Source: Brevundimonas sp.
GTDB taxonomy: Bacteria > Pseudomonadota > Alphaproteobacteria > Caulobacterales > Caulobacteraceae
Direction: 5' to 3'
Length of the DNA stretch: 64,000 bases
Assembly (NCBI RefSeq): GCF_030704825.1
Contig: NZ_JAUYNX010000035.1
Span: 20,653-84,652, forward strand
Shown here: positions 54,372-63,266 of the stretch, piece by piece
Numbering within the stretch: position 1 is the first letter of the stretch
Layout of the letters: the number at the start of each line of letters is the position of its first letter
Position numbers and translations under genes: made by a program
Notes under the pieces: generated by a model
What the model saw: only the letters and a program-made list of their open reading frames with translations
What the model was told of the DNA's origin: nothing
The model's database searches: none

Positions 54372-56167
54372 TTCGCCGGCCGCGCCTTCTCTTCCGCGAT
54401 CCAGCGGTCCATCCGCTCGTCCAGCAGGGCCATGGGCAGGGGGCCGTCGACCAGCAGGGCGTCGTGGAAGCGGCGCACGTCGAACCGGTCGCCCAGTTCG
54501 GCCTCCGCCCGCGACCGCACCCCGCGCAGCCGGATCTCGCCGATCTTGTAGGCCGTCGCCTGACCGGGCCAGCCGATGTATCGCTGCAGCTCGGTCTCGA
54601 TGTTCAGCGGCGCCAAGGCGGAATTGTCGCGGAAACAGGCGCGGGCCTGTTCGATGTCCCAGCCCAGCCAGTGGATGCCGGTGTCCGACACCAGCCGGCA
54701 GGCGCGCCACATCTCGTAGCTGAGCCGGCCGAACCGCTCATAGGGCGTGCGGTAAAAGCCCATCTCCTCGCCGAGGAATTCGGAATACAGGCCCCAACCC
54801 TCGACGAAGGCTGTGACGTCCACGCTGCGGCGGAAATAGGGACCGTCCTCGGCCTCCTGCTGCAGGGCGATCTGCAGGTGATGGCCGGGCACCGCCTCGT
54901 GCAGCGTCAGGGCCGGCAGTTCGTACAGGCCGCGCTGGTTCAGGCTGGAGGTGTTGACCATATAGCCGCCGGCGACGCCGTTCTCCATCGAGCCGGGGTT
55001 GTAGCGACCGGTGGTGTAGTTGGCCTCGATCTCGCGCGGAACGGGGCGGACGCCGTAGGGCAGGCGGGGGAGGGTTCCGAACAGGGCCGGCAAGCCGTCG
55101 TCGGCCCGTTTGGCCATCTCCGCCGCCTTCTCCATCAGCGCTTCGCGGCTGGTCACATAGAACTGCGGGTCGGTGCGCAGGAAGTTCAGGAACGAGGCGA
55201 AGTCGCCGGTCCAGCCGGCGGCGCGCATCTCGCCGTCCATGCGGGCGCGGATGCGGGCGACCTCCTCCAGGCCGATGGCGTGGACCTCGTCGGGCGTCAG
55301 CTCCGTCGTGGTGAAGCCACGCACCAGATAGGCGTAGAGCTCCCGCCCGCCGGGCCGATGGACCAGGCCGAGGGATTCGGGCGCGCGGGGCAGGTAGTCC
55401 TCGCGCAGGAACCGGGCCCATTCGCGCCGCTGCGGCATGATCCCGTCGGCCACGGCCCGGGTGGCGCGCTCGCGCAGCGTCGCCTGCTGCGCGGCCGGAA
55501 TGGAGGCGGGCAGGGCCTCGAACGGCTTGAGCAGCGGATCTGTCGCCGGCGTCAGGGCCGCCTCCGGCTCGATCAGGGTCAGGGCGTTCTCGACGATGGA
55601 CCGGGGCTGGACCAGGCCGGTCTCCAGACCGCGGCGGGCGTTGGCCAGCTGGTCCGCATAGATCTTCGGCATGGCCTCGAGCCGGGCGATCCAGGCCTCG
55701 GCGTCGGCGGCGGTGGCGATGCGGGTGACGCTGGCGACATAGCCCATGCCCTGGCCCGGCCCGCCTTCGGAATTGAAGGCGTCGATCCGGCCGGTGTCCA
55801 GCGGGATGCGGGCTCGTGAACGCTGGATGACGTAGGTCGCGAAGGCGTGGTTCAGCCGATCGTCATCGCCGAGGCCGGCGGGGTCTATCGCCGCCAGACG
55901 GTCGGCGAAGCCCTTGAGCACCGGTTCCTGCGCCTGCTCGAAGGCGCGCGAGGCGTCGGGCATGTGCGCCAGGGCGGCGCGGTCGCCCTCCATTCCGGCC
56001 GTGATCGGATCGACCGTTCTGAGATAGGTCTCGTAGTCCGCCAGCACCGCGGCAAGGGCCTGATTCCCGGCGTTGCGAACGGCCGCCGGCGGCGTGGTCT
56101 GGGCCGCGACGGGCGCGGCGACGATGGCGAACAAGGCGATTGCGCCGGCGGCGATGACGGTCTTCAT
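54368..56167 (-). CDS. Exported DUF885 family protein, putative metallopeptidase
   Basis: The 599-residue protein has a Sec signal ([17 protein letters not shown] to VAAQ) and GGGAGGG before the ATG at 56167. DUF885 proteins are helical, peptidase-like; the zinc-type motif [10 protein letters not shown] and a downstream Glu in VEGWGLYSE are visible. It is probably periplasmic or secreted; substrate unknown. Convergent with the YjbR gene. Confidence 0.88.
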   Translation of the reverse strand: MKTVIAAGAIALFAIVAAPVAAQTTPPAAVRNAGNQALAAVLADYETYLRTVDPITAGMEGDRAALAHMPDASRAFEQAQEPVLKGFADRLAAIDPAGLGDDDRLNHAFATYVIQRSRARIPLDTGRIDAFNSEGGPGQGMGYVASVTRIATAADAEAWIARLEAMPKIYADQLANARRGLETGLVQPRSIVENALTLIEPEAALTPATDPLLKPFEALPASIPAAQQATLRERATRAVADGIMPQRREWARFLREDYLPRAPESLGLVHRPGGRELYAYLVRGFTTTELTPDEVHAIGLEEVARIRARMDGEMRAAGWTGDFASFLNFLRTDPQFYVTSREALMEKAAEMAKRADDGLPALFGTLPRLPYGVRPVPREIEANYTTGRYNPGSMENGVAGGYMVNTSSLNQRGLYELPALTLHEAVPGHHLQIALQQEAEDGPYFRRSVDVTAFVEGWGLYSEFLGEEMGFYRTPYERFGRLSYEMWRACRLVSDTGIHWLGWDIEQARACFRDNSALAPLNIETELQRYIGWPGQATAYKIGEIRLRGVRSRAEAELGDRFDVRRFHDALLVDGPLPMALLDERMDRWIAEEKARPAN

Positions 56168-56216
56168 GAAGTCCCTCCCGGATCGGGCGGGACTGCAGCG
56201 GAGCCGGGCCGCCGCG

Positions 56217-56720
56217 TCAACCGCAGAAGGCGAAGAACTTTTCGATATCGGGCGCGGACTGCGGATGCGGGGCGTAGGCCTGACGCGCGCCGTCCTGCCA
56301 TATCGCCAGCCAGCCGATCCGACGGAACCTCTGGAACACCGGCGCATCCGTGTCGGCCTCGGCGGTCAGGAACACGCCGTCATGCAGTTCTGACGGCTCG
56401 GATCGGGCGGCGAACCGTTCGGTCTCGCCCCCCGACTCCAGATGAATCTCGGGCGCGGCGCCCTTCGGGCCGGTGGCGCTGAGCGACAGGCGCCCGGACG
56501 CCCGGTCGCAGTCGAGGCCCAGCCTCAGGTCGTCGCTGGCCTCCAGCCCGTAGGCCAGCCGGGCGGCGGCGGCGTCCTGATGGAAGAACCAGTCATAGCC
56601 CTCGACCGGCGTCGGCGCGGCGGCGACGGCGGGGGAGGGAGGCGGTGCAGGTTCGACCGTGGCGCAGGCCGTGGCGGCCAGCGCCAGACCGGTCAGGGCG
56701 ACAAGGGCGAGGACGCGCAT
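56217..56720 (-). CDS. Small lipoprotein of a tandem two-cysteine paralogue family (copy A)
   Basis: The 167-residue product has a lipoprotein signal with Cys19 (LAATAC) and a Pro/Ala-rich linker. A roughly 120-residue domain follows, containing LAYGLEASDDLRLGLDC and ending DIEKFFAFCG. The same elements recur in the next two genes. No known domain recognised. Confidence 0.7.
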   Translation of the reverse strand: MRVLALVALTGLALAATACATVEPAPPPSPAVAAAPTPVEGYDWFFHQDAAAARLAYGLEASDDLRLGLDCDRASGRLSLSATGPKGAAPEIHLESGGETERFAARSEPSELHDGVFLTAEADTDAPVFQRFRRIGWLAIWQDGARQAYAPHPQSAPDIEKFFAFCG

Positions 56721-56735
56721 GGACGACTCCGGCGA

Positions 56736-57164
56736 TCAGCCCGAGCACAGTTCGGCGAACCGGCGCAGCTTGGCAAGGTGCGCCGACGGGACCTCGACCG
56801 GACGGCGCTGGTCCCCGACCACGACGGACATCCGGCCATCGACGGCGAAGGCGGCGAAGACCGGGTGGTCGGTGCGCAGCGCCAGCTTGACGCCGCCGCC
56901 CCGCGCCGCCGCGGCCTCGGTCACGGCGGAGGCCTCGCCGGCGGTCACCCGGGCCATGCCGACCAGGGCCGTGCCGCCGTACAGGGTGACCCGCGCGATG
57001 CTGGAGCCGGGGTCGCACTCCAGGGTGGCGCGCAGATTGGGGGTGTCCGTGACTTCGTTGGCGAGGACCACGGGCGCGGCGTCGGCGTACAGCGCCCAGG
57101 TCCAGACGGGCTCGGGCGCCGCATTCTGGGCGGTCAGGGCAGCGGCGATGACGAAGGCGATCAT
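56736..57164 (-). CDS. Small exported protein of the same paralogue family (copy B)
   Basis: This 142-residue protein has a short signal-like N-terminus (MIAFVIAAALTAQ). The domain reads WTWALYADAAPVVLANEV, LRATLECDPG, DHPVFAAFAVDGRMSVV and ends LRRFAELCSG. It lines up with copies A and C in the two Cys positions and the aromatic N-terminal block. 15 bp before copy A, so co-transcribed. Confidence 0.7.
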   Translation of the reverse strand: MIAFVIAAALTAQNAAPEPVWTWALYADAAPVVLANEVTDTPNLRATLECDPGSSIARVTLYGGTALVGMARVTAGEASAVTEAAAARGGGVKLALRTDHPVFAAFAVDGRMSVVVGDQRRPVEVPSAHLAKLRRFAELCSG

Positions 57165-57204
57165 GGTTCAGCCCCCCGCTGAAATGGTCTGTCCACTGTT
57201 GTGG

Positions 57205-57675
57205 TCAGGCGCGGCCGGTTCCGCAATAGGCGAAAAAGTCGCCGATCAGGCGGCGCTCGTCCCGGGTGGCGGTGAGCTCGAACCGACCAGCCTCGCCCTC
57301 GACCTCCAGCGTGCCCCGCCGGGCCAGTTGTTGCAGCGCCGGGTCGCGGACAGAAATGCGCGCCTCGTCGGCCAGTTCGCCGCTGAGCGGATCCAGGGCC
57401 TCCGTCGACAGGGAGGCCTTGATCAGACGCGGGCTGGACGGCCGGGCGTCGCCATAGACCGTCGCCTGGGTCTGGCCGCGCTCGCAGGTCATCATCAGCG
57501 CCAGCTGATCCGAGTTTTCAACGCCATAGGCCAGTTTGGCCATCGGGCCCTCGTGGCTCAGGTGCCAGCCCATAGGGACCACGCCGGTGTGCGCGTCAGG
57601 GTTCGTCGCCTGCGATTGGGCGGCGAAGGCGATCAGGCCCAGGGCGGCGACGGCGGGTATGGCGATTTTAAGCAT
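57205..57675 (-). CDS. Small exported protein of the same paralogue family (copy C)
   Basis: With the ATG at 57675 the product has 156 residues and a signal-like start (MLKIAIPAVAALGLIAF to QSQA). An earlier ATG at 57717 adds 14 residues and cannot be excluded, as neither start has a clear ribosome site. The domain has GWHLSHEGPMAKLAYGVENS, LALMMTCERG, ATVYGDA and ends LIGDFFAYCG. It is the first of three tandem copies and lies downstream of flgH (132 bp gap, no gene seen in it). Confidence 0.7.
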   Translation of the reverse strand: MLKIAIPAVAALGLIAFAAQSQATNPDAHTGVVPMGWHLSHEGPMAKLAYGVENSDQLALMMTCERGQTQATVYGDARPSSPRLIKASLSTEALDPLSGELADEARISVRDPALQQLARRGTLEVEGEAGRFELTATRDERRLIGDFFAYCGTGRA

Positions 57676-57807
57676 GAGGAAAACACTCGCGTACGGCTTT
57701 CCAACGCTGCTCTCCATTAACGGTTCACCGCCGAGCTTGGACGCGTGTCGACGCCGTCCGGCTTGTGACGAATTTATCGCGCGTTCGGCGAACGCGAGTC
57801 CGGACCC

Positions 57808-58539
57808 CTAGAAGGGGCTGAACCGCTCCACCAGCGACTGGGCGGCGGGCGCGCCCTGGATCCGGCTGATGTCCCCCCGGCCGCCGTAGCTGATGCGGGC
57901 CTCGGCGATCTGGGTGTGCGCGATGGTGTTGGCCGAGCTGATGTCCTCGGGGCGCACGATGCCGGCGACGGTGAGTTCGCGCACCTCGCGGTTGGTGCGA
58001 ACCTCCTGCCGGCCCTGGATGACCAGATTGCCGTTGACCATGACGTCTGTGACGACGGCCGCGATGGTCAGGCTGACCTTCTCGGACCGGTTCACCGAGC
58101 CGGAGCCGTTCGAATTCGATTCGCCTTCCAGCCCGACCAGATTCTGGGGATCGAAGCCGCCCGGGAAGGCCTGGCCCAGGCTGTTCTCAAGGCCGAAGAA
58201 GTTGCTTATTCCGCCCGAGATGTCGTTGGTCCGGCTGCGCGCCGTCGAATTCTGCGTCTGCGCGCGGTCGTCGATGTCGATATTGACAGTGACGATGTCG
58301 CCGATCCGGCGCGCGCGCTGATCGCCGAAGAAGGTGCGGGCCCCGGCGCGCCACAGGCTGTTGGCGCTGGCGGCGCGATCGGCCTGCTGCTGCTCGGGCG
58401 AGGGGAGATAGGCCTGGCTGGTCGGCACGAGGGCCGCCGGATAGCCGATCGGCGCCAGCTCCGGCCCGCGCACGGCCTCGATGGCCGTGGAACAGGCGCC
58501 GAGCGAGAGGGCGGCGGCGATGGTCAGGGCGGTACGCAT
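57808..58539 (-). CDS. flgH: Flagellar L-ring lipoprotein
   Basis: The 243-residue protein forms the outer-membrane L-ring. Lipobox LGACS with Cys16; conserved SLWRAGARTFFGDQRARRIG and GDIVTVNIDI, and the C-terminal IVRPEDISSANTIAHTQIAE. It starts 14 bp after flgA and is the last gene of flgFGAH. Confidence 0.95.
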   Translation of the reverse strand: MRTALTIAAALSLGACSTAIEAVRGPELAPIGYPAALVPTSQAYLPSPEQQQADRAASANSLWRAGARTFFGDQRARRIGDIVTVNIDIDDRAQTQNSTARSRTNDISGGISNFFGLENSLGQAFPGGFDPQNLVGLEGESNSNGSGSVNRSEKVSLTIAAVVTDVMVNGNLVIQGRQEVRTNREVRELTVAGIVRPEDISSANTIAHTQIAEARISYGGRGDISRIQGAPAAQSLVERFSPF

Positions 58540-58553
58540 GAGACTGTGTCCCT

Positions 58554-59134
58554 CTATCGGGCGGTGGGGGCGGCCGGGCCGGCGACGGCCTGACCGGGAG
58601 CGATGGCGACGGCGTCGATGGTGCGGCCGGACTGCAGATTGCGGATCGCCAGGCGCTGACCGGCCCCGGCGTTGCCCTCGGCCCGGCCGGTGATGGTCAG
58701 GCGGACGCCGCCCATCTCATAGGCGACCTCGACCATGTCGTTGCGGCTGATGATGCGGTCGGCATAGGCGCCGCGGGCGGGCTGGGGCCGGGCGGCGACC
58801 GGCGGCGGGGCGTCGTCGTCAAGGGCGGCGGCCGGCGCCGGCGCGGCCGGCGCGGAGGCGGCGTTGCGCACCACGACCCGACGCAGCCCGGTCGGATTTG
58901 CCCAGTCCAGACCCGACTGGCGCGCCAGGCTCTGCAGCTGTCCGGCCTCGAACACGATGGAAGGGCCCGATCGCTGGCCGATCACCACGTTGGACGCCGC
59001 GCCGGCGCCGTCGAACAGGTCGCCCAGGGTCACGCGGCCGTCGGCGTCGACGGGATTGACCTTCAGCGTCACCGGGCCGGCGCTGGCCGGGGCCGCGAAC
59101 GCCAGCGCCGCGACGGCGCCGAGGATCAGGGACT

Positions 59135-59138
<4 letters not shown>
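58554..59138 (-). CDS. flgA: Flagellar P-ring assembly chaperone
   Basis: The 194-residue periplasmic protein has a signal ending PASA and a C-terminal SAF-type domain (ADRIISRNDMVEVAYEMGGV, GQRLAIRNLQSGRTIDAVA). FlgA aids polymerisation of the P-ring protein FlgI. A Pro/Ala-rich insert separates the two halves. The ATG overlaps the flgG stop by 4 bp. Confidence 0.93.
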
Positions 59139-59923
<785 letters not shown>

Positions 59924-59939
59924 GTCTCAGTCTCCCTTT

Positions 59940-60674
59940 CTAGGCCCGGCCCAGCCGCTCGACGGCGCGGCGTGACAGGTCGTTGGTGTTCTCGATCATC
60001 CGCGTCACGCTCTCGTAGGCGCGCTGGATTTCGATCAGGTTGGTGATCTCGAGGATCGGATTGACGTTGGAGCCTTCCAGCATGCCCTGGCGCACCCGGG
60101 CGTCGGTCGCCTCGAGGGCGGCGGCGTTGGAGGCGTTGCGGTACAGGCCGTCGCCGCCCTTTTCGAGTGCGGCCAGGGCGTCGAAACGCACGATCGACAG
60201 CCGGCCGACCGGCTGGCCGTCCTGGCTGATCGTGCCGTCGGCCGCCACGGCGGGCTCGCCCAGCGCGCGATCCAGGATGATGTCGCCGCCGTCGCCCTGG
60301 ACGGCGGCGCCGCCCTGGGTCGTCAGCCGGCCTTCCGGGTCCAGGGTGAAGGCGCCGTCGCGGGTATAGGCCTCGCCGGCTCCGTCGGTCAGCTTGAAGA
60401 AGGCGCCCTCGCCCTCGATGGCGAAGTCGAGGTCGCGGCCGGTCTGCTCCAGCGCCGCCTGGCCGTAGTCCCGCCCGACGCCGTTATCCAGCACGAAGCT
60501 CACCCCGGGCCGGACGAAGGCGTTGCGGGCCCGCTCGCCGACCTCGGTTCCGATCAGCAGCTGTTCGACCTTGAAGCCGGTGGTGTCCGCATTGGCGATG
60601 TTGTTGGCCACGATGTCGAGCTCGCGGCGCAGCGTCATCTGGCGTGACAGTCCGACATAGGCGGCGTTTTCCAC
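59940..60674 (-). CDS. flgF: Flagellar proximal rod protein
   Basis: The 244-residue rod protein carries RELDIVANNIANADTTGFKV near its start and NPILEITNLIEIQRAYESV near its end. The GTG at 60674 is chosen because AAGGAG lies 7 bases upstream; the longer frame has none. First gene of the operon, with a consensus sigma-54 promoter at 60701-60715. Confidence 0.95.
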   Translation of the reverse strand: MENAAYVGLSRQMTLRRELDIVANNIANADTTGFKVEQLLIGTEVGERARNAFVRPGVSFVLDNGVGRDYGQAALEQTGRDLDFAIEGEGAFFKLTDGAGEAYTRDGAFTLDPEGRLTTQGGAAVQGDGGDIILDRALGEPAVAADGTISQDGQPVGRLSIVRFDALAALEKGGDGLYRNASNAAALEATDARVRQGMLEGSNVNPILEITNLIEIQRAYESVTRMIENTNDLSRRAVERLGRA

Positions 60675-60700
60675 GGGCGGCTCCTTTCGCCCATCGCTTC

Positions 60701-60715
60701 GCAACGCCCGTGCCA
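60701..60715 (-). promoter_or_regulatory. Sigma-54 (-24/-12) promoter of flgF
   Basis: On the minus strand the sequence is TGGCAC-GGGCG-TTGC, a full match to the sigma-54 consensus TGGCAC-N5-TTGC. The expected start site is near 60690, about 15 bases before the flgF GTG. In Caulobacter flgF is sigma-54/FlbD dependent. Confidence 0.9.
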
Positions 60716-60769
60716 ACAGGGTTAATCCAGTCGTGGCGGGGATTCGGCCGGTGAAGCTGGTCCCGGAGC

Positions 60770-60786
60770 CCGGCAGGATTTGCCGG
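60770..60786. promoter_or_regulatory. ftr-like element, candidate FlbD-binding site
   Basis: CCGGCA-N5-TGCCGG is a perfect palindrome with the GGCA/TGCC arms of Caulobacter ftr enhancers. It lies about 55 bp upstream of the sigma-54 element and 4 bp from the CtrA box of fliL, so one site could serve both promoters. Confidence 0.55.
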
Positions 60787-60789
60787 TTC

Positions 60790-60806
60790 TTAGCGGCTCG
60801 TTAACC
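60790..60806 (+). promoter_or_regulatory. CtrA box upstream of fliL
   Basis: TTAG-CGGCTCG-TTAACC matches the CtrA consensus TTAA-N7-TTAAC with one mismatch. It lies 44 bp before the fliL ATG. Caulobacter fliLM is a CtrA-activated class II operon, so context agrees. Confidence 0.7.
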
Positions 60807-60849
60807 AAAAAACGCTCGAATGGGTCGAGAGATTCCCGGGGCGCGTTCG

Positions 60850-61500
60850 ATGTTCAAATTCGGCAAGAAGAAGGCGGCCAAGGAGGGCGACGACGCCAAC
60901 CTGCCCGCTGTCTCCGATGCGGCCGCGATCGAGGGCGCGGAGGGCGAGGCGCCGAAGAAAATGAAGCTGCCGCTGCTGTTCATCGTCATTCCGGTCGCGG
61001 TCCTCGTGCTGGGCGGAGGCGGAGCCGCCGCCTTCTTCATGATGCAGCCCAAGGCGACCGCGGCGGAGGACGGGGGCCACGGCGCGGAGAAGAAGGGCGG
61101 CCACGACAAGAAGGCCGAGAAGAAGGGCGGCCACGGCGCCGCCGCCGACGGCGCCGCCGATCCGTCGCTGGGCGTCATCGCCGAAGGCCCGGACGGGGTC
61201 ACCTTCTTCACCCTGCCGGACATGGTGGTGAACATCCAGTCGCCGGACGGTCGCGCCACCTTCCTCAAGCTCAAGCTGACGCTGGAGACGCACGACGCCC
61301 ATGTCGCCGAGCAGCTGCAGGCCGAGATGCCGCGGATGCAGGACATGTTCCAGGGCTTCCTGCGCGAGCTGCGCCCGGAAGATCTGGCCGGTTCATCGGG
61401 CACCTTCCAGCTCCGCGCCGAAATCCTGCGCCGCGTCAACCTGATCGCGGCGCCTGGCAAGGTGGACGCCGTGCTGATCGAAGAAATGCTGGTGCAATAG
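60850..61500 (+). CDS. fliL: Flagellar basal body-associated protein FliL
   Basis: The 216-residue inner-membrane protein surrounds stators at the flagellar base. It has a membrane helix (about residues 39-61) and a periplasmic stomatin-like domain with FFTLPDMVVNIQSPDGRATF and a C-terminal LRRVNLIAAPGKVDAVLIEE. The ATG at 60850 (MFKFGKKK) is preferred to one 10 codons earlier. Between helix and domain lies a His/Lys/Gly-rich linker (GGHGAEKKGGHDKKAEKKGG), longer than usual. Confidence 0.92.
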   Translation: MFKFGKKKAAKEGDDANLPAVSDAAAIEGAEGEAPKKMKLPLLFIVIPVAVLVLGGGGAAAFFMMQPKATAAEDGGHGAEKKGGHDKKAEKKGGHGAAADGAADPSLGVIAEGPDGVTFFTLPDMVVNIQSPDGRATFLKLKLTLETHDAHVAEQLQAEMPRMQDMFQGFLRELRPEDLAGSSGTFQLRAEILRRVNLIAAPGKVDAVLIEEMLVQ

Positions 61501-61502
61501 GC

Positions 61503-62585
61503 ATGACCGACGCGGCCTTCGCCGAAAGCGCCGACCCCTTCGCCGAAGCCATCGATCCGCTGGCCGAGGCGGACGATGTCGATCGTCCATCCGCCCTGTC
61601 CGAACGGGTCCTGAACCAGGATGAGATCGACAGCCTGCTGGGCTTCGATCTCGGCGAGGGCGACGACGCCGATCGCTCGGGCATCCGGGCCATCATCAAC
61701 TCGGCCCTGGTGTCCTACGAGCGCCTGCCGATGCTCGAGATCGTCTTCGACCGCCTCGTGCGGCTGATGACGACCTCCCTGCGCAACTTCACCTCGGACA
61801 ATGTCGAGGTCAGCCTCGACAACATCTCCTCGATCCGGTTCGGCGACTATCTGAACTCCATCCCCCTGCCGGCCATCCTGGCGGTGTTCCGGGCGGAGGA
61901 GCTGGACAACTACGGTCTGCTGACGGTCGACTCCAACCTCATCTATTCGATTGTCGACGTGTTGCTGGGCGGCCGCCGGGGCACGGCGGCCCTGCGCATC
62001 GAGGGACGGCCCTACACCACCATCGAGCGCGTGCTGGTGCAGCGCATGGTCGAGGTCGTGCTGGCCGACGCGCGCGCCGCCTTCGAACCCCTGACCCCGG
62101 TGCACTTCACCCTCGACCGGCTGGAGACCAATCCGCGCTTCGCCGCCATCGCCCGGCCGGCCAACGCCGCCATCCTGGTCAAGCTGCGGATCGACATGGA
62201 AGACCGCGGCGGCCGCATCGAACTGCTGCTGCCCTACGCCACGCTCGAGCCGATCCGGAAGATGCTGCTGCAGCAATTCATGGGCGAGAAATTCGGCCGC
62301 GACAACATCTGGGAAGGCCACCTGGCCACCGAGCTCTGGACCACCGAGACCGAGGTCCGCGCCGTACTGGACGAGCAGCAACTGCCCCTGTCCAAGGTGC
62401 TGGACTTCAAGGTCGGCGACACCCTGATGCTCAATGCGACGCCGGATTCGGACATCTCCGTCCGGTGCGGCTCCATCCCGGTCACGACGGGAAAGATGGG
62501 ACGCAAGGGCCGGCATATCGCCGTGCGCATCGAGGCTCCGATCAGCATCGAGGCCGCCGCCAGCCTGACGAAGGGAAGACGCTGA
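61503..62585 (+). CDS. fliM: Flagellar motor switch protein FliM
   Basis: The 360-residue C-ring protein has the CheY-binding segment VLNQDEIDSLLGFDL, preceded by an extra Asp/Glu/Ala-rich N-terminus of about 35 residues. The central FliM domain (ISSIRFGDYLNSIPLPAILA) and C-terminal SpoA domain follow. Start MTDAAFAES lies 2 bp after the fliL stop. The stop shares a base with the next ATG. Confidence 0.96.
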   Translation: MTDAAFAESADPFAEAIDPLAEADDVDRPSALSERVLNQDEIDSLLGFDLGEGDDADRSGIRAIINSALVSYERLPMLEIVFDRLVRLMTTSLRNFTSDNVEVSLDNISSIRFGDYLNSIPLPAILAVFRAEELDNYGLLTVDSNLIYSIVDVLLGGRRGTAALRIEGRPYTTIERVLVQRMVEVVLADARAAFEPLTPVHFTLDRLETNPRFAAIARPANAAILVKLRIDMEDRGGRIELLLPYATLEPIRKMLLQQFMGEKFGRDNIWEGHLATELWTTETEVRAVLDEQQLPLSKVLDFKVGDTLMLNATPDSDISVRCGSIPVTTGKMGRKGRHIAVRIEAPISIEAAASLTKGRR

Positions 62586-63202
62586 TGACCGGGATGATCC
62601 TCGACGGCGTGCTGATGCTGTTGCTGGTGGCCGCGCTCGGCTACGGCGTGAGACTCGAGAAGAAGCTGTCGGCGCTGCGCGCCGGCCAGCAGGCCTTCGC
62701 CTCGGCGGTCACGGAACTGAACGCCGCCGCCGGCCGCGCCGAGGCCGCCCTGTCGTCATTGCGGGCCTCGGGTCAGGAAACCGATCTCCTGCACGACCGC
62801 ATCGTCAAGGCGCGCGAGGTCAAGGCCCAGCTGGAGGCGCTCATCGTCCGGGGCGGCGGCGACTTTTCCCTCCCTCGGAGCGCGGCGGGACGACCGACCC
62901 CAGCCGATCCGGACGGGGTGACCTCCGAGCGTGCGCCCGCCCTTTCCGACTCCCTGCTGGCCGGCGTTTCGCGCCAGCCCTCTGCCCCGGTGAAGGGGAG
63001 GGAGGCCGACACCGAGGATCGCGCCCTGCGGATGGCCGCCCTGGCCGAACGGATCCAGGGCATGGCTCCGGCCGCCCGGGCGCCGGCGCCGGTGGCCGCG
63101 ATCCTCGGCGCCCTGACGGCCAGCCGGGCCGCTAACCAGGCTGCGAAGCAAAGCCTCAACCAGACGCGGCGCAGCCTCGACGAAGACCTGTTCGCCGCCT
63201 GA
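62585..63202 (+). CDS. DUF6468-like bitopic protein of the fliLM operon
   Basis: The 205-residue protein has one N-terminal membrane helix (about residues 3-22) and a coiled coil (KKLSALRAGQQAFASAVTEL, then LLHDRIVKAREVKAQLEALI). A Pro/Ala-rich region and a short C-terminal helix follow. In Caulobacter the gene after fliM is pflI, for flagellar positioning; size and layout fit, but I cannot confirm orthology. Coupled to fliM (TGATG). Confidence 0.75.
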   Translation: MTGMILDGVLMLLLVAALGYGVRLEKKLSALRAGQQAFASAVTELNAAAGRAEAALSSLRASGQETDLLHDRIVKAREVKAQLEALIVRGGGDFSLPRSAAGRPTPADPDGVTSERAPALSDSLLAGVSRQPSAPVKGREADTEDRALRMAALAERIQGMAPAARAPAPVAAILGALTASRAANQAAKQSLNQTRRSLDEDLFAA

Positions 63203-63266
63203 GTCCTTTTCCCGCCCCCGGCCCGGCGCGCGCCGTCGGATCAGGAGCTCTCAAGAGTAGCCGATC

